Source of the DNA: Scenedesmus sp. ARA3
Taxonomy: Eukaryota > Chlorophyta > Chlorophyceae > Sphaeropleales > Scenedesmaceae
DNA length: 64,000 nucleotides
Reading direction: 5' to 3'
NCBI GenBank assembly: GCA_004335835.1
Contig: RWJK01001797.1
Location: forward strand, 47,120 to 111,119
Below the pieces are notes generated by a model. It made no database searches. It was given only the letters and a program-made list of their open reading frames with translations, and was not told the DNA's origin. This document shows, piece by piece, positions 31,666-47,880 of the stretch; the first letter of the stretch is position 1; each line of letters begins with the position of its first letter. Both the position numbers and the translations under genes were made by a program.

Positions 31666-33042
31666 ACATACAGACAGACCAGCAGGCAGTACAAGTTCAG
31701 CAGGGAGGAGTCCAGCAAACGGCACACCACCAGAAATCATGTTGATTGTGTGTGAGTGGACCAGCTGCAGGTGGCTTACTGTATACAACAGTCAGGGCAG
31801 GACTACAAAAAAGTATCTGCCCGATGACATCAATGCAGCTCCTACACTTTATGAGTGTCCGTTGATGCAGCATGCAGCCCTGCGCGACATCCTCCAATCG
31901 GCCGAGTCATTGTTGCTGCATCACACCTGCGGTCATCACACTGTATAGTATACATGTAGTATAGCCCCATACCTGGCTGTGTCCCACAAAGGCCAGCTTG
32001 CTCGCACCAGCCTTTGCCAGTGCAAAGTCGATCATGGTGGGCAGGTCGATGGTGGCCAGCTGGTCGAATGAGAAGTACCAGAACTCAGCCATGTAGGTGT
32101 ACAGGCCGTTCACGTTGCGGCGGCTGTAGGTGTTGCCGCGCGTGTTGCCCATCCACACGTCGAAGCCTGCAGCAGGGATGGATGCAAGGCAACTGTTGAA
32201 AGCAACCACAAACCGCAACATTAAAGTAATTTAGTTTGACAGCGTTGCCTGGAGAAACACGTGGGACAGCAAGCACCACACTTGGTGCTGCCTGGAAGAG
32301 AGGCTCACCACAACCTGAGCTGCTGTGCAACACAACACATCCTGGTTGCTGCTACCAACAAGAGTCTGGTTACACCTTTTCTTCTCGCAGCAGCAGCGCT
32401 CCATGCATCCGAAGCATAGCTGAGACCCCGCAAGCGAGCTGCAGTCGACCCATCCGTTGGCCCACACACCTAGCAGCAATGATTCAGCCCTAGCAGCAAT
32501 CATTCAGCCCCATTGGTGTTATGTATCCTTACCAGCATCTGCCAGGACAAAGCCCATGGACTCGTTGGCATTCAAGATGGTGAAGCTGTCACTCGCCAGG
32601 GTGACTCCATGCGCCAGGAACACCACTGGCTTCTTCACACCTGGCTGGTTGTTCCTGCGGTGATACAGCAGCATGGAAGAACAAACAGCAGCAGGCCGCA
32701 GCAGCAGCTCACGACCGGCACATGTGTATATGGGTGTGTACGCCAAGCAACCCCTGTAGGTAGCACTGCAACCCAACCGGCAGACAGCTTGCAATTGGGT
32801 GTCGCTGATACTAATTGCATGCTTGCGCTGCCATCCGCACAACATGCTGCAGCAAGCGGCATATGCAGGATTTGCTAATGGATTCATTCAGTGGTGCACA
32901 TGCAGTCTGTCGGCTCACCTGTATTTGCCGTAGGGGATGCGGAACATGACCAGCTCATAGCCATCAGGAGTGACCACGGTGTACGTCTCCAGGGGGTAGC
33001 CGCGCTGCGTCACCAGCTCTGCTCCGCGTACACACAGAACAT

Positions 33043-33077
<35 letters not shown>

Positions 33078-33493
33078 GCAGGTTGCTTGAGCCCCCTTAT
33101 GCATCAATAACATGATGGCTGACAGCTTGCTCAGATGCCTTTCCCGAAACTTGCAGATGGATAACATACTGTTCCGAACAACTGGGCACGAGACACAGAA
33201 GGAAAGCAGCAACATCGTTGCAGGCCAAGGCCCAAAATTCACATCAGTGCCCACCCACCCTGCATGCGTGACTGATGTTCAGGGTGGTCTGCCTCATACA
33301 GCGCATCAATGGCTGGGTTGCCGGGCTGTGGTGTGTTGGGTGGGTTGATGTACAGGCTCATCGCCTCCACAGCAGGCTGCTGCGCATTGGGGTCCTGCTT
33401 GCCTGTTGGCTCGGGCTGCCTGTAGCCAAAGCCGCCTGTGGGCAGGCAGAGGCAGGCAGGCAGGAAGACAGGCAGGCAGGCAGGCAGGCACGC

Positions 33494-33539
<46 letters not shown>

Positions 33540-34258
33540 GGAGCACAGGTTTTGTTCAAGCCTGGGCAATGGCTGCTTGTAGCCAAAGCCGCCTGCGGGC
33601 AGGCAGGCAGCAGCAGCCACACCAGCACTTCTGGCAAACACCAACATGTTCAGACCTGCTCAGCAGTGGTTATCAAATAGTATGTCACGCAGGGCTGCAG
33701 GCGACAGCAGGTTACAAGCTGCCAAGTAAACAGCAGCAGCAGCAGCAGCGGGGGGGGGGTGCACTGCAGGCACATAGGCCTACGTTGCACACAGGTTACA
33801 CCAAACTTGCGTGCTGTGCAACTGGCACATGTGCATGGCGACGCACCTGCCCCGCCCTGCTGGGAGCCCTCCTGCTGCTGCTCCTTCTCATACGCCTCAC
33901 AGATCCTGCTCAGAGCAGCAGGCCTGTCCTTGAACACCTTCTCAAGGTATGTGCGCAGCTCTGCACCCAGCCTCTGGCGCTGCCCTGGGCCGCTGCTGCC
34001 AAACCCTCTGCTGCCTAACTCGCCACCAGCACCAGCTGCTGTTGTATTAGCAGCAGCAACAGGGGCAGGGATAGGTGTGGAGGTTTTGATGGGGCCATCG
34101 GCAGCAAGGACAGAGGCTGGGATGGTGTTAAGTTGCTGGGCGCCTTTCACAGCAGCGCTGCCTAGCATGGCAGCAAGGCTGCCACTGCCATCTGCTGCTG
34201 CGCAGCTAGCCACGAAGCAGAAGGCGAGTACAGCTGCAGCTGTGCGTATCAGCTGCAT
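28849..34258 (-). CDS. Secreted/vacuolar acid lipase (alpha/beta hydrolase), copy A
   Basis: Lysosomal-acid-lipase/gastric-lipase family, expected to hydrolyse triacylglycerol or steryl esters. Thirteen coding exons (high to low): 33847-34258, 33259-33435, 32919-33018, 32533-32654, 31973-32166, 31482-31562, 31130-31195, 30771-30897, 30442-30536, 30038-30114, 29625-29740, 29275-29318, 28849-28989. They total 1,752 nt (583 aa) with all phases matching. A signal peptide ([20 protein letters not shown]) is followed by a family N-lobe ([18 protein letters not shown]), the oxyanion-region [27 protein letters not shown], and the nucleophile elbow GHSQGCTL, split between exons 5 and 6 (Ser about residue 334). 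The catalytic Asp is probably in GENDIMS (about 526) and the His in [10 protein letters not shown] (about 556). Residues 30-140 are a low-complexity extension. Tandem partner of copy B. Confidence 0.9.
29189..29336. repeat. Inverted repeat bracketing lipase A exon 12
   Basis: Arms 29189-29217 and 29308-29336 are 29 nt each and match as reverse complements with one mismatch. The arm at 29308-29336 holds the acceptor and first bases of the 44-nt exon 12 (29275-29318); the other arm lies in the following intron. Pre-mRNA could fold so that the acceptor is paired. Confidence 0.9.
30335..30426. repeat. (CAG)n tract, about 30 units, lipase A intron
   Basis: Nearly pure CAG on the plus strand (CUG in the lipase transcript), in the intron between exons 8 and 9, ending 16 nt before the exon 9 donor end at 30442. 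Confidence 0.95.
31567..31662. repeat. (CAG)n tract, about 30 units, lipase A intron
   Basis: CAG repeats with one CGG interruption on the plus strand, directly adjoining the acceptor of lipase A exon 6 (31482-31562), so the transcript has a long CUG tract as its polypyrimidine region. Confidence 0.95.
33441..33538. repeat. (GGCA)n followed by (CAG)n in lipase A intron 1
   Basis: GGCA tetranucleotides from about 33441 to 33492, then about 15 CAG units to 33538. They separate the true exon 2 start (33435) from a duplicated exon start at 33578-33610. Confidence 0.9.
33578..33610 (-). repeat. Extra copy of lipase A exon 2 acceptor and exon start
   Basis: On the minus strand, CTGCCCGCAG then GCGGCTTTGGCTACA repeats the real acceptor/exon start at 33421-33450 (CTGCCCACAG then the same bases). 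The copy sits about 150 nt upstream of the real exon in transcript order and soon leaves homology. Confidence 0.8.
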
Positions 34259-35652
34259 GCTGGCGAGGTCGGATCGTGATGCTCTCTGCTACTGCTGCTG
34301 CTGGTGGTGGTGGTACTGTTCCTGCTGCTGCCGCGAAGAGTGGCAGAGTATAGGCCATTAAAGCGTGCTTTCCAACGCAAAATATTGCGTTACTTTGTTC
34401 GTCCTCGCCTAGGAGATGCAAGCTGCCACCGTAGGCCCAAGAAGCGTGGCACCGCTCGCCAAGGTTGCAGGCGGGTCGACGAATGGTGCGCTCGGGCACC
34501 TCAGTTGCCGTTCATGTGATTTACTTGTATATTATGTGCTAGACACATAAGCACATAGTGTGTCTAGCGTCGTGCGCTGTGTCAGCCCAGCGCGACAGAT
34601 CATGTTTTTGAAGCTGGGTGGACGGTGGTTAGGGCTTGACAATACCTCATTGGCGTGCTGTGAGCCGCCCTCCATCCTTGCACCAATGTGGGCTATAAAA
34701 AAATTATTTGTAAAGAGGTTACTTTGTTTGTGCAGCTTACATGTTACGCTGGATGGCGTGTGGGGGGCGCATGATGTCACAGGTTGGGAGGTGTGCACTG
34801 CTTTGGACTCAGAGTTGGTGAACAGCATTTACAGACGAACAGCATCGATACTAGCTGTCTCGCGTCGTATTACAAGCCATGCAAGCTTCACAACATTCCA
34901 GACATAGCATTGACGACCATGGTCACTCAATGAAACACCTTACCCAGTGCAGCTGTAGCTACGGATGCGCTTCATGCCATGCAGAGGCTGCCTCAACAAT
35001 ACTCAGGAACAACGGCACGGGCGAAGCCTTGCTAATCGTCACAACGCAGTATGCAGCTCAGCTTCAAACATCAACGCGCACATCGGCAGCTTACGCAATT
35101 GCAGAAACCACCTTGTCATCACAGAGCAGGAAGGCCCTGCTGCTGGTGAATGCTTGGAATTGCAGGCACATGCACAACAAGTAGCAAACCCGCAGGAACT
35201 CGGAAGAACGACTGCCGTTGAGACTCTATACACCTTTCCACATATTCTACACATTTCCACACATTTCCACATATTCTACACATTTCCACACATGGCACCC
35301 ACAAGGTGACTGTCAAGTAACAAGCTGCTAGCCTAATGACATGTGCACTGATATCGACCACAGTTCTGACGCCTGGAGCAGCTGCAGCATGACACTGCAT
35401 GTGGCACGTGTTCCCACCCTCAACAAACAGCGATATCACACACAAACTTGCATGTCCATCCACACTCCCATTGTGTTTCAGTACAGCCAGTCACATGCAA
35501 AATGATGCAAGCACACACATAACGGGTAGTCAACACAGGCCACAACCAAAGAAACAGATGAATGGCACCGACAGCATGGCAATCCTCAATGGTGATGCCT
35601 GCGGCTGTGAAGCAGTGATCGCTGCATCACGGCGTTATGCTTCGCTGCCTCT
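34259..35652. other. Intergenic between the two lipase genes
   Basis: Upstream region of lipase A (34259 upward) and 3' flank of lipase B (below 35653). Holds the shared block at 34453-34470 and an imperfect 28-nt tandem repeat around 35235-35292 (CACATATTCTACACATTTCC). No gene seen. Confidence 0.55.
34453..34470 (-). promoter_or_regulatory. Block shared by both lipase 5' flanks (copy A)
   Basis: CGCTCGCCAAGGTTGCAG on the plus strand, identical to 41346-41363 upstream of lipase B. It lies 195 nt upstream of the lipase A ATG. Nearby sequence also shows partial similarity (AAGAAGCGTGGCACC against AAGAACAGCCCACG). Candidate shared promoter or 5'UTR element. Confidence 0.4.
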
Positions 35653-41218
<5,566 letters not shown>

Positions 41219-41606
41219 GAGACTATGCGGTTACGGTGCTGTCTGTCATGCGTAAAACTAACTTTAGATGCCAGAACAGCGACTAGAGGTCTCTGCACGA
41301 AGCGTTTCATCTTGCACCAACACGTGGAGCGCCAAGAACAGCCCACGCTCGCCAAGGTTGCAGCAGCACGCCTTGACTGACGCTGGGAGAGCTAGTCACT
41401 AAAACTACGTTAATTCAGTCGTCGTTGTTCTCAGCAGTGGTGTTACCCGCGCCAGTGAGCTTCACAGCGGATTAGGGCTTCCGTAAAGGTGCCTGATGGT
41501 ATTCCGTGCTGCGTTCCTGCAATGCTGCGACCAGCTACTGCGTGAATCTTCCTGCCAAAGGTTGCTGGCGAAACTTTGCGATTGAGCAACGCCGCGGCTA
41601 CTCAAG
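41219..41606. other. Divergent upstream region, lipase B and F-box-like gene
   Basis: A 388-nt gap between divergently transcribed start codons at 41218 (minus) and 41607 (plus), so both promoters and 5'UTRs must lie here. It contains the CGCTCGCCAAGGTTGCAG block (41346-41363) shared with lipase A. Confidence 0.55.
41346..41363 (-). promoter_or_regulatory. Block shared by both lipase 5' flanks (copy B)
   Basis: Same 18-mer as 34453-34470, 128 nt upstream of the lipase B ATG. Confidence 0.4.
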
Positions 41607-42868
41607 ATGCAGACACGAACACGCTCCAAAGCAGCAGCACTGTCAGACACCAGCAGCACGCTGTCTCCCCTGCCTGAACCTGTGCAGATGTTGATCGTAG
41701 AGCATCTTCTGGCGTCGTATCCAGAGCCAGATGCAGCGGATTACATTCTGTACCCCTTCAAGTCCACACTGGGCTGGTTGCTGTCGCTGCGGCTGGTGAA
41801 CAAGCAATGGTGAGCAGCGGCAACAGCAGCAGCAATGCTCCATTCTCCTAGCATGCAACAGCTGTGCTGGCAGTTGGCAGTGCTAACACAACAATCTCAC
41901 TTGCAGCATACAGGAGCTTACACAGCAAACAGCACTTTCAGCAATCACAGCAGCATGCCTGAGCATGCACAGCCACTCATTCACTCACCCCTGCTGTCTG
42001 CCATCGGCCTTAGCTTGCACTTTGGTGTTAAACCACCTTGCTGCTGCACCATGCCAGGAGCCATACCATCCAGCAGCATGCAACAGTTGCAGCCCGATGC
42101 CGCCTGGAGGCCCTGCGCAACCTATCCCTGCTACACGTCTACGCGCATTTCATCGTCACAGCGCGCACCTACAAGGTCAAGCGCCGCAACAGGAAAGTTC
42201 CCAGGAGGATCACCCTGAACTTCACAGACATTGACGGCTCCAGCTGTGAATTCACAGTGCCAAGGGCCCTCAGCAAGGCTGAGAGCAGCGGCGGCTTGCC
42301 CAGCCACACACTCATGCTGGTGACATGTTATAACGCAGTGACGCTGCCAGCGCTGCAGCAGCTGCTTGCTGACCTGGACTGCCTGGACCAGCAGCATGCA
42401 GCACCCATGGTGCTGAAGCTGCTCACAGCTCGAAGCTCCCCAGCAGCAGCAGCAGCAGCAGTAGCAGCAGCAGCAGCAGCGGCAGCATGTAGCCTGCATG
42501 CGTCCCAGCCACCCAGTAGCTCTGCTGATGGCAACAGCAGAGCAGATGCAGCTGTTGACGGCAGCCAGGCAGCGCCACTCGACCACTTGGTGCCTGGCAA
42601 GCCAGCAGCAGCAGCAGCCACGTCCCCACCCAGCACCCCTCCAACGCACTCGCACACTAGTGTGGCCAATAGCGTGGAAGAGCTGATTGCAGCAGTAGGC
42701 CCGCTGCTGCGTCAGCGCCTGGTGCACCTGGTGATGGAGGGTGGTGCTGCCTCGCCTGCGCTGTACTTCATCCCCACCAAGAACGGCTTCCACAGGAGGC
42801 TGCCTGCAGCTGCAGGGCCACTCGGTGGTGGCGGCGAGGGTGCTGGCGCTGGCGGCGGTGTTGAGTGA
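41607..42868 (+). CDS. F-box-like protein of unknown target
   Basis: Two exons, 41607-41809 and 42058-42868, join in phase (337 aa). ATG at 41607 starts MQTRTRSKAA. Residues about 18-68 look like an F-box (LPEPVQMLIVEHLLAS ... LLSLRLVNKQW), the motif that links substrates to SCF ubiquitin ligases. The rest has no domain I recognise; it includes a basic stretch (TYKVKRRNRKVPRRITLNF), Ala tracts, and PALYFIPTKNGFHRR. After about 42790 this frame becomes Gly/Ala-rich and stops at 42868, while the next frame becomes coding-like (VVAARVLALAAVLSDWYG ... AFFFRRMPAVSDFEQLLQ) and runs to a TAA at 43008-43010. A frameshift, a sequencing error or an unrecognised short intron may lie near 42790-42840, in which case the true end is 43010. 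Confidence 0.65.
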
Positions 42869-43010
42869 CTGGTATGGTTGCTGTGAGGGCCGCACCATGC
42901 TGCTGCGCACCATGCTGCGGCCCGTGCCAGCGTTTTTTTTTCGGCGCATGCCAGCAGTGAGTGACTTTGAACAGCTGCTGCAATCGCAGCTGCAGGCGGT
43001 GCAAGTGTAA

Positions 43011-44145
43011 CACGTGTATGTGTTGGATGGTTGCTGCGGCAGCAGGAAGCTATTATGTTACTCGAGTGTCGGCTGCGTGGTTATCTCAGCAGTCACCACA
43101 GTGGTCACAAAAAAAGCAGCCGGGGCCAGCAGCAGATTGCTAACACGCAACTGCTGATTCGCAGAACTTAAGAGCGACATGTATCAATCAACTGTCACAA
43201 CACGGTGTTGTGGCTGTTCCACATATAGCGTCCCGTGCGCCGTGGCATCTTGCAGCCAACCTGGCGCAACCTCTCAGCAATTTGCTGCATATGTGAGCTG
43301 AAAGACCTGGCATACCAACTGGAGCACAGCCACAGGCATGAAATAAGACGACAAAAACCACTTCTCATGTGGAAAACAGCAAGACAGAAGGCGGGCCGCA
43401 TTCAGACCTGGAAGGCTCGCCTGGGGGTTGAATACACAACAGAAGCTTGCAGAAGCCTGAGACAAAACTGCCACAACCACATGTAAGTCTCCTCAAACAC
43501 TCTTGCACTGCAAACCCGCACCACCATCAAATTCAGAGTATTCTTGGCACCACAGATGTAACAGGTGGCAATGCCGCAAGCTTACAGCAGTTGCAGCTCA
43601 GCTGCGGCGCATCAAATAGAGCACCAACGCACACAACAGTCAGCATGGCATGTACTTGGGTCTGCGCACATATACACAGTGACAAAGCCATCAGCACTGC
43701 TTAGCACACTCCACAAACATAACATAACAAGGTAGCAGCATGCCTACAGGCGGCTGACCGCCTCACGCATGTGCCCCCTTTCAATACCAGGCAGCATAAA
43801 CTCACGCCTGCAGGCTGGGCTAGCCAAAGTTGAGCTGCCAAGCCAGGGGCCGGTCAAGCATGACCAATGCCCTGTAATACAAGGTAGACGAAGCTGAAAG
43901 TAGGAGCACGTCTCACCAAACCAAATGTTCATGACGCAGGACACATCTCGGCAATAGCCAATTGTCAGTGATCACTCCCTGATACTGTGTTTGGCAAAAG
44001 CCAGAACTGGTTTGCACTTGACTGTAGCAATGACAGCAACCAATGACAAGCTGCTTCCTGGCTGAGTTCCCGCACCACAAGGGTCATGTAATCTATGCTA
44101 CAAAGCTACCTGCCCAAACATTGAGCGCTGCATCATCTGCCTGTC
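43011..44145. other. Gap between F-box-like gene and PHS1 gene; possible unassigned exons
   Basis: No gene model could be completed. On the minus strand, 43201-43311 reads SHMQQIAERLRQVGCKMPRR and on to a stop after a possible CTTTCAG acceptor, and 43744-43890 follows a good TATTACAG acceptor preceded by a GTGAGA donor near 43920. These look coding-like but match no family I know and do not join cleanly. A TGTAA on the plus strand at about 43557 could serve the F-box-like gene. Confidence 0.35.
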
Positions 44146-47100
44146 CTACTTGCCAAGCGGCGGAAGCGCCGCCGCTGCTGCATTGCCAGCCGCCGCTGCC
44201 ACAACCGCCGCCCCACCAGCACTCCTGCCCCCTCCGCTGCTGCTGCATGCTGCACCCACTGCTGCCTTGTGCTTAGTCTTCATGTGCCTCACCAGGCTGG
44301 CATAGCTGACGCCTGCTGCTGCGCCGCACACGCTGCAGATGCGCGCCTCTGGCTTTGCGCGTGGCAGGTCTGCCCTGCTGAGGCTGGCGGTGCCGTGCAG
44401 CTGCCTGTCTAATGCCAGCAGCTGCAGCATGAAGCCCGCGTTGGGGCAGGCCTCGGGGCGCACAGACCTGCGGCACGACGGGCAGCATGTCGGCATGTTG
44501 CATGCAGAGCACGTTGACTATGCTGAGTGCCGTGAGCAGAAGTCGTGCCGTGCAATGCCATGCATTGAAATCGTGTCAGCTGGGGTGTTGTTCTTTTCAG
44601 GGAGGATGCACAGCAAGAGGACTGGTGCTTGCAGATGGGCGTCAGGTGATTGCAGAGCGCATGCTCATTGCATTCCTTCACATCGTGCCGCACAGTAACC
44701 GGCAACACCAAGCCAGCCCTGGAGCTTGCGCACAATGTGCCGCACCTGATGTGTGCCAGTGCAGCCGCCAGCGTGTGCTGCCTGCTCAGCATGAGGTAGC
44801 CCAGCAGCAGCGCCACGCTGCGGCTCTTGCCCTCGTGGCAGTGCACCAGCACTGCGCCGCCGCCACACAGCGCAGCGTCGATCCAGGCCTGCACCTGCAC
44901 ACACACATCGCACCACCACCGCAAAGGAGCAACAATCGGCAGAGAGGCAGGGCTGGTGTTGCAGGGCTGGTCGGTGAGGTAGTCAGCTGCATATTGCATG
45001 AGCGCATGTTGCGCATGGCAGCCAGTCCGCACACAAAGACGTTGCAGCGCATCATGTGCTTGAGCTTAATTAGACGCAGCGAAACACACTGCAATTGATC
45101 AGCGCACAGGAGCTTGAGCTGCAACCACAGCAACCGGCACACAACACTGAAACGAAGCAGCAGCAGCGAAGCATGCAGGCGCACCTGCATGAAGTGTGCT
45201 GCCACGTCCTCCTCCTCCTCATCGCGGATGGCCACCCGGTGCACCTGGAACAGTCCGGGCGCCGACTCACACTGCAGCTCCTGTTTGAGCAGCATGCAGG
45301 CGCGCAACGCAAGACAGCCACAGCAGCAATACAAGGTGAGGGGTGGAAGCAGAAGTGGGTTGGCGTCACATGCGCAGCAACACGCAAGGCAGTTGGGCAG
45401 GGATGAAGCAGGTGCATAAGCCGTGCGCCTACCGGCCAGCAACATGGGCCAGCCAGGCTGGCTAGTCCAGTCCATAGCGCCCATCAGCTGGCAGAGGAAG
45501 CCTGCGCAGGTAGTACGAGAATGTGCAGCGGCCCCAAAGACCCGCAAGGTGATCCCGACTTGACCCACCTGTGCAGCGTTCACCACGTGCGTCACGCCCA
45601 GGTACTGCAGCAGGTGGTGGCTGTCCGCAGCCACGGCATTGCCCAGCCACAGCCCCGGCAGCACACACGTGGGCGCCTGCACCATGGCCCCAGCCGCCAG
45701 CGCAGCCAGCCGCCGCAGCATGTGCTGCAGCCGCACCCCCAGCTCGTATGCATCCACGATGGGGTGGCTGCCGTCCAGGAAGCCAGTGGACAGCACCGCT
45801 GCCAGGTGGTGGCGCGTCTGCCAGGATGCAATGGCCTCCGCCAGCTCAGCACCTGGCAGCAAAACACGGACAGGACACAATGGTATAATGGCAGCTGGTG
45901 TAGGGGCATGGTGCTGCACCTTGCAGTAGCATTGTTCGGTAGTTGCGTCAAAGATGCGAGAACGGCAGGTTGCGCAACGTAACCAGCAGCGGTGAGCGAA
46001 CCAAGAGCATGCAGGTGAGAGATACAACACTGTTCGGAGTGCATATGCGCTGGCTGAGCACGGCCCCAGCACTGCATCACACGTGGCACCAGCAGACGCT
46101 GCAGCAAACTGGCTATCGTCCTCTGGGCGCTGCTCACCGCGCTCCCTGAAGACTGCCGTCCAGTGCGCCATGCGCTCCGCGAGCGCGCCGTCGTGGCGTG
46201 CCTCCTGCTTGATGCTGGCCAGCGTGGCGTCAAGCTGGATGGACGCCAGCACCTGGGGGTGCGTTGCAACACGACGAGCAGCAGCAGAAGCAGCAGCCGC
46301 AGCGGCAATGACAGCTGTGTGAGCTGCAGGCTGCTGCGCGTGCTGGGTTCACTTGCTTGTCGAAGCTGTTGTGTAGAGACCGAGGAATAGGACGTAGCTG
46401 CAGTCTGCTTAGGTGAACACCCAGCAGCGCTTGCTCTCACGCAGAGTGCAATAAGCAGCAGCAATCCCAGCAGCACCAGGGCGAACTGCATTGTTTCTTG
46501 CTGCTGTTTCTTGCTGCTGTTTTAAGAAATAGTACTCGCCTGCAAACTTGAAGAGGAGCTGCGCACAGGAGATCTGACAGCAGCAATGGCTGCGGCCGCT
46601 GCAGCCGTGGCAGTTGCGTGGTGCAGCGGGAAGCTGGCATGCCTTGACAGCAGCGGCCCTTGCTGCTGTTGCTGCTGCTGCTGCTGATGCTGCTGTGCAT
46701 GACCCATGCTGCCATTGCTGCTGCGCAGTGGGCTGTAGGCAGCAGCAGGAGTGGAGGTGGCCGGTACAATGCACGAGGCTGCACGGCGGCCGTCTGGTGC
46801 AGCGGCTGGCGTGTTCTCATCGATGGGTGTTGAAGGGAAGAGGTCATGGGTAGACAGCTGCAGCCACAGCAGCCAAGCAATGCAAAACACAGCTTCAGAA
46901 CCGGTTACATGCCAGAGCTCCGCAAAAGGGCATCAAGCAACTACACCACTGTTGGCAGCACACTACATCGTCATGGGTACAGAGCTTGCACACACCTCAT
47001 ACAACACAGAGAAGCTGTAACGCTGCATGCCCTCGAGCATGTCGCACCTTGCTAGGCGTCGTGTTGCTGTCCTCATGTGCTCCCCAAGGCATGCGCCTTG

Positions 47101-47841
47101 CACAGGAAGGCTTGCCAGGCCCCACAGCTGTGCCATCTGCCCCAACAAAGCTGCCCCCGCCAAACACCCCAGCCAGCGCCTGCGTCTGTGCCTGCGTGGC
47201 TCGCGGGCTGAGTGCTGCCGCCACCGCTGTCGCCACGTCTGCGCCTGTCAGGCTGCTGCTGTTGCTGCTGCCAGCAGTGACTGGCACTAGCGGCGGAATG
47301 CAGGCTGTGCTGTGGGTGCATGCTGCTGCTGCTGCTGCTGGTGATGTTGCTGCATCAGTGCTGCTGCAGATGGCTGCCTTGATGGAGGCAAAGCCGAGGT
47401 GGCTGACAGCCCTGCAGAGAAGCAGCAAGAATGCCGACCATCAGCGGATGCAGAGCGAGATGCAGAGCAGCATAACACCATGCCATCAACTCAAAGCAAT
47501 GTGCTGCAGCCACAGCCAGCAGAACTATAACACAGGCACCTATCCAACAGCACACAGCACACGTTTTGCATTGCAGCGCTGCAGTAACTACTGCCACCTT
47601 ACCTCCTGGCTAGCGGCAGTGCCTTCCCAGCTGGGCTGCCCAGGTGCTTGAAGAACTTCAGGCCACCGCCCTGGCCATGGTTGCTGCTGCTGCTGTTGTT
47701 GCCGCCGCATGGCACACCACCACGACTGCTGCCAGCAGGAGTGGAAGGACCATCGCCTGCTGCATCGCTGCCAACAGGCACAGCAGCGCTGTCAACGGGG
47801 TCCCGTGGGGATGGCGAGTCTGTGCCAGGGGTGCTGCTGCG

Positions 47842-47880
<39 letters not shown>

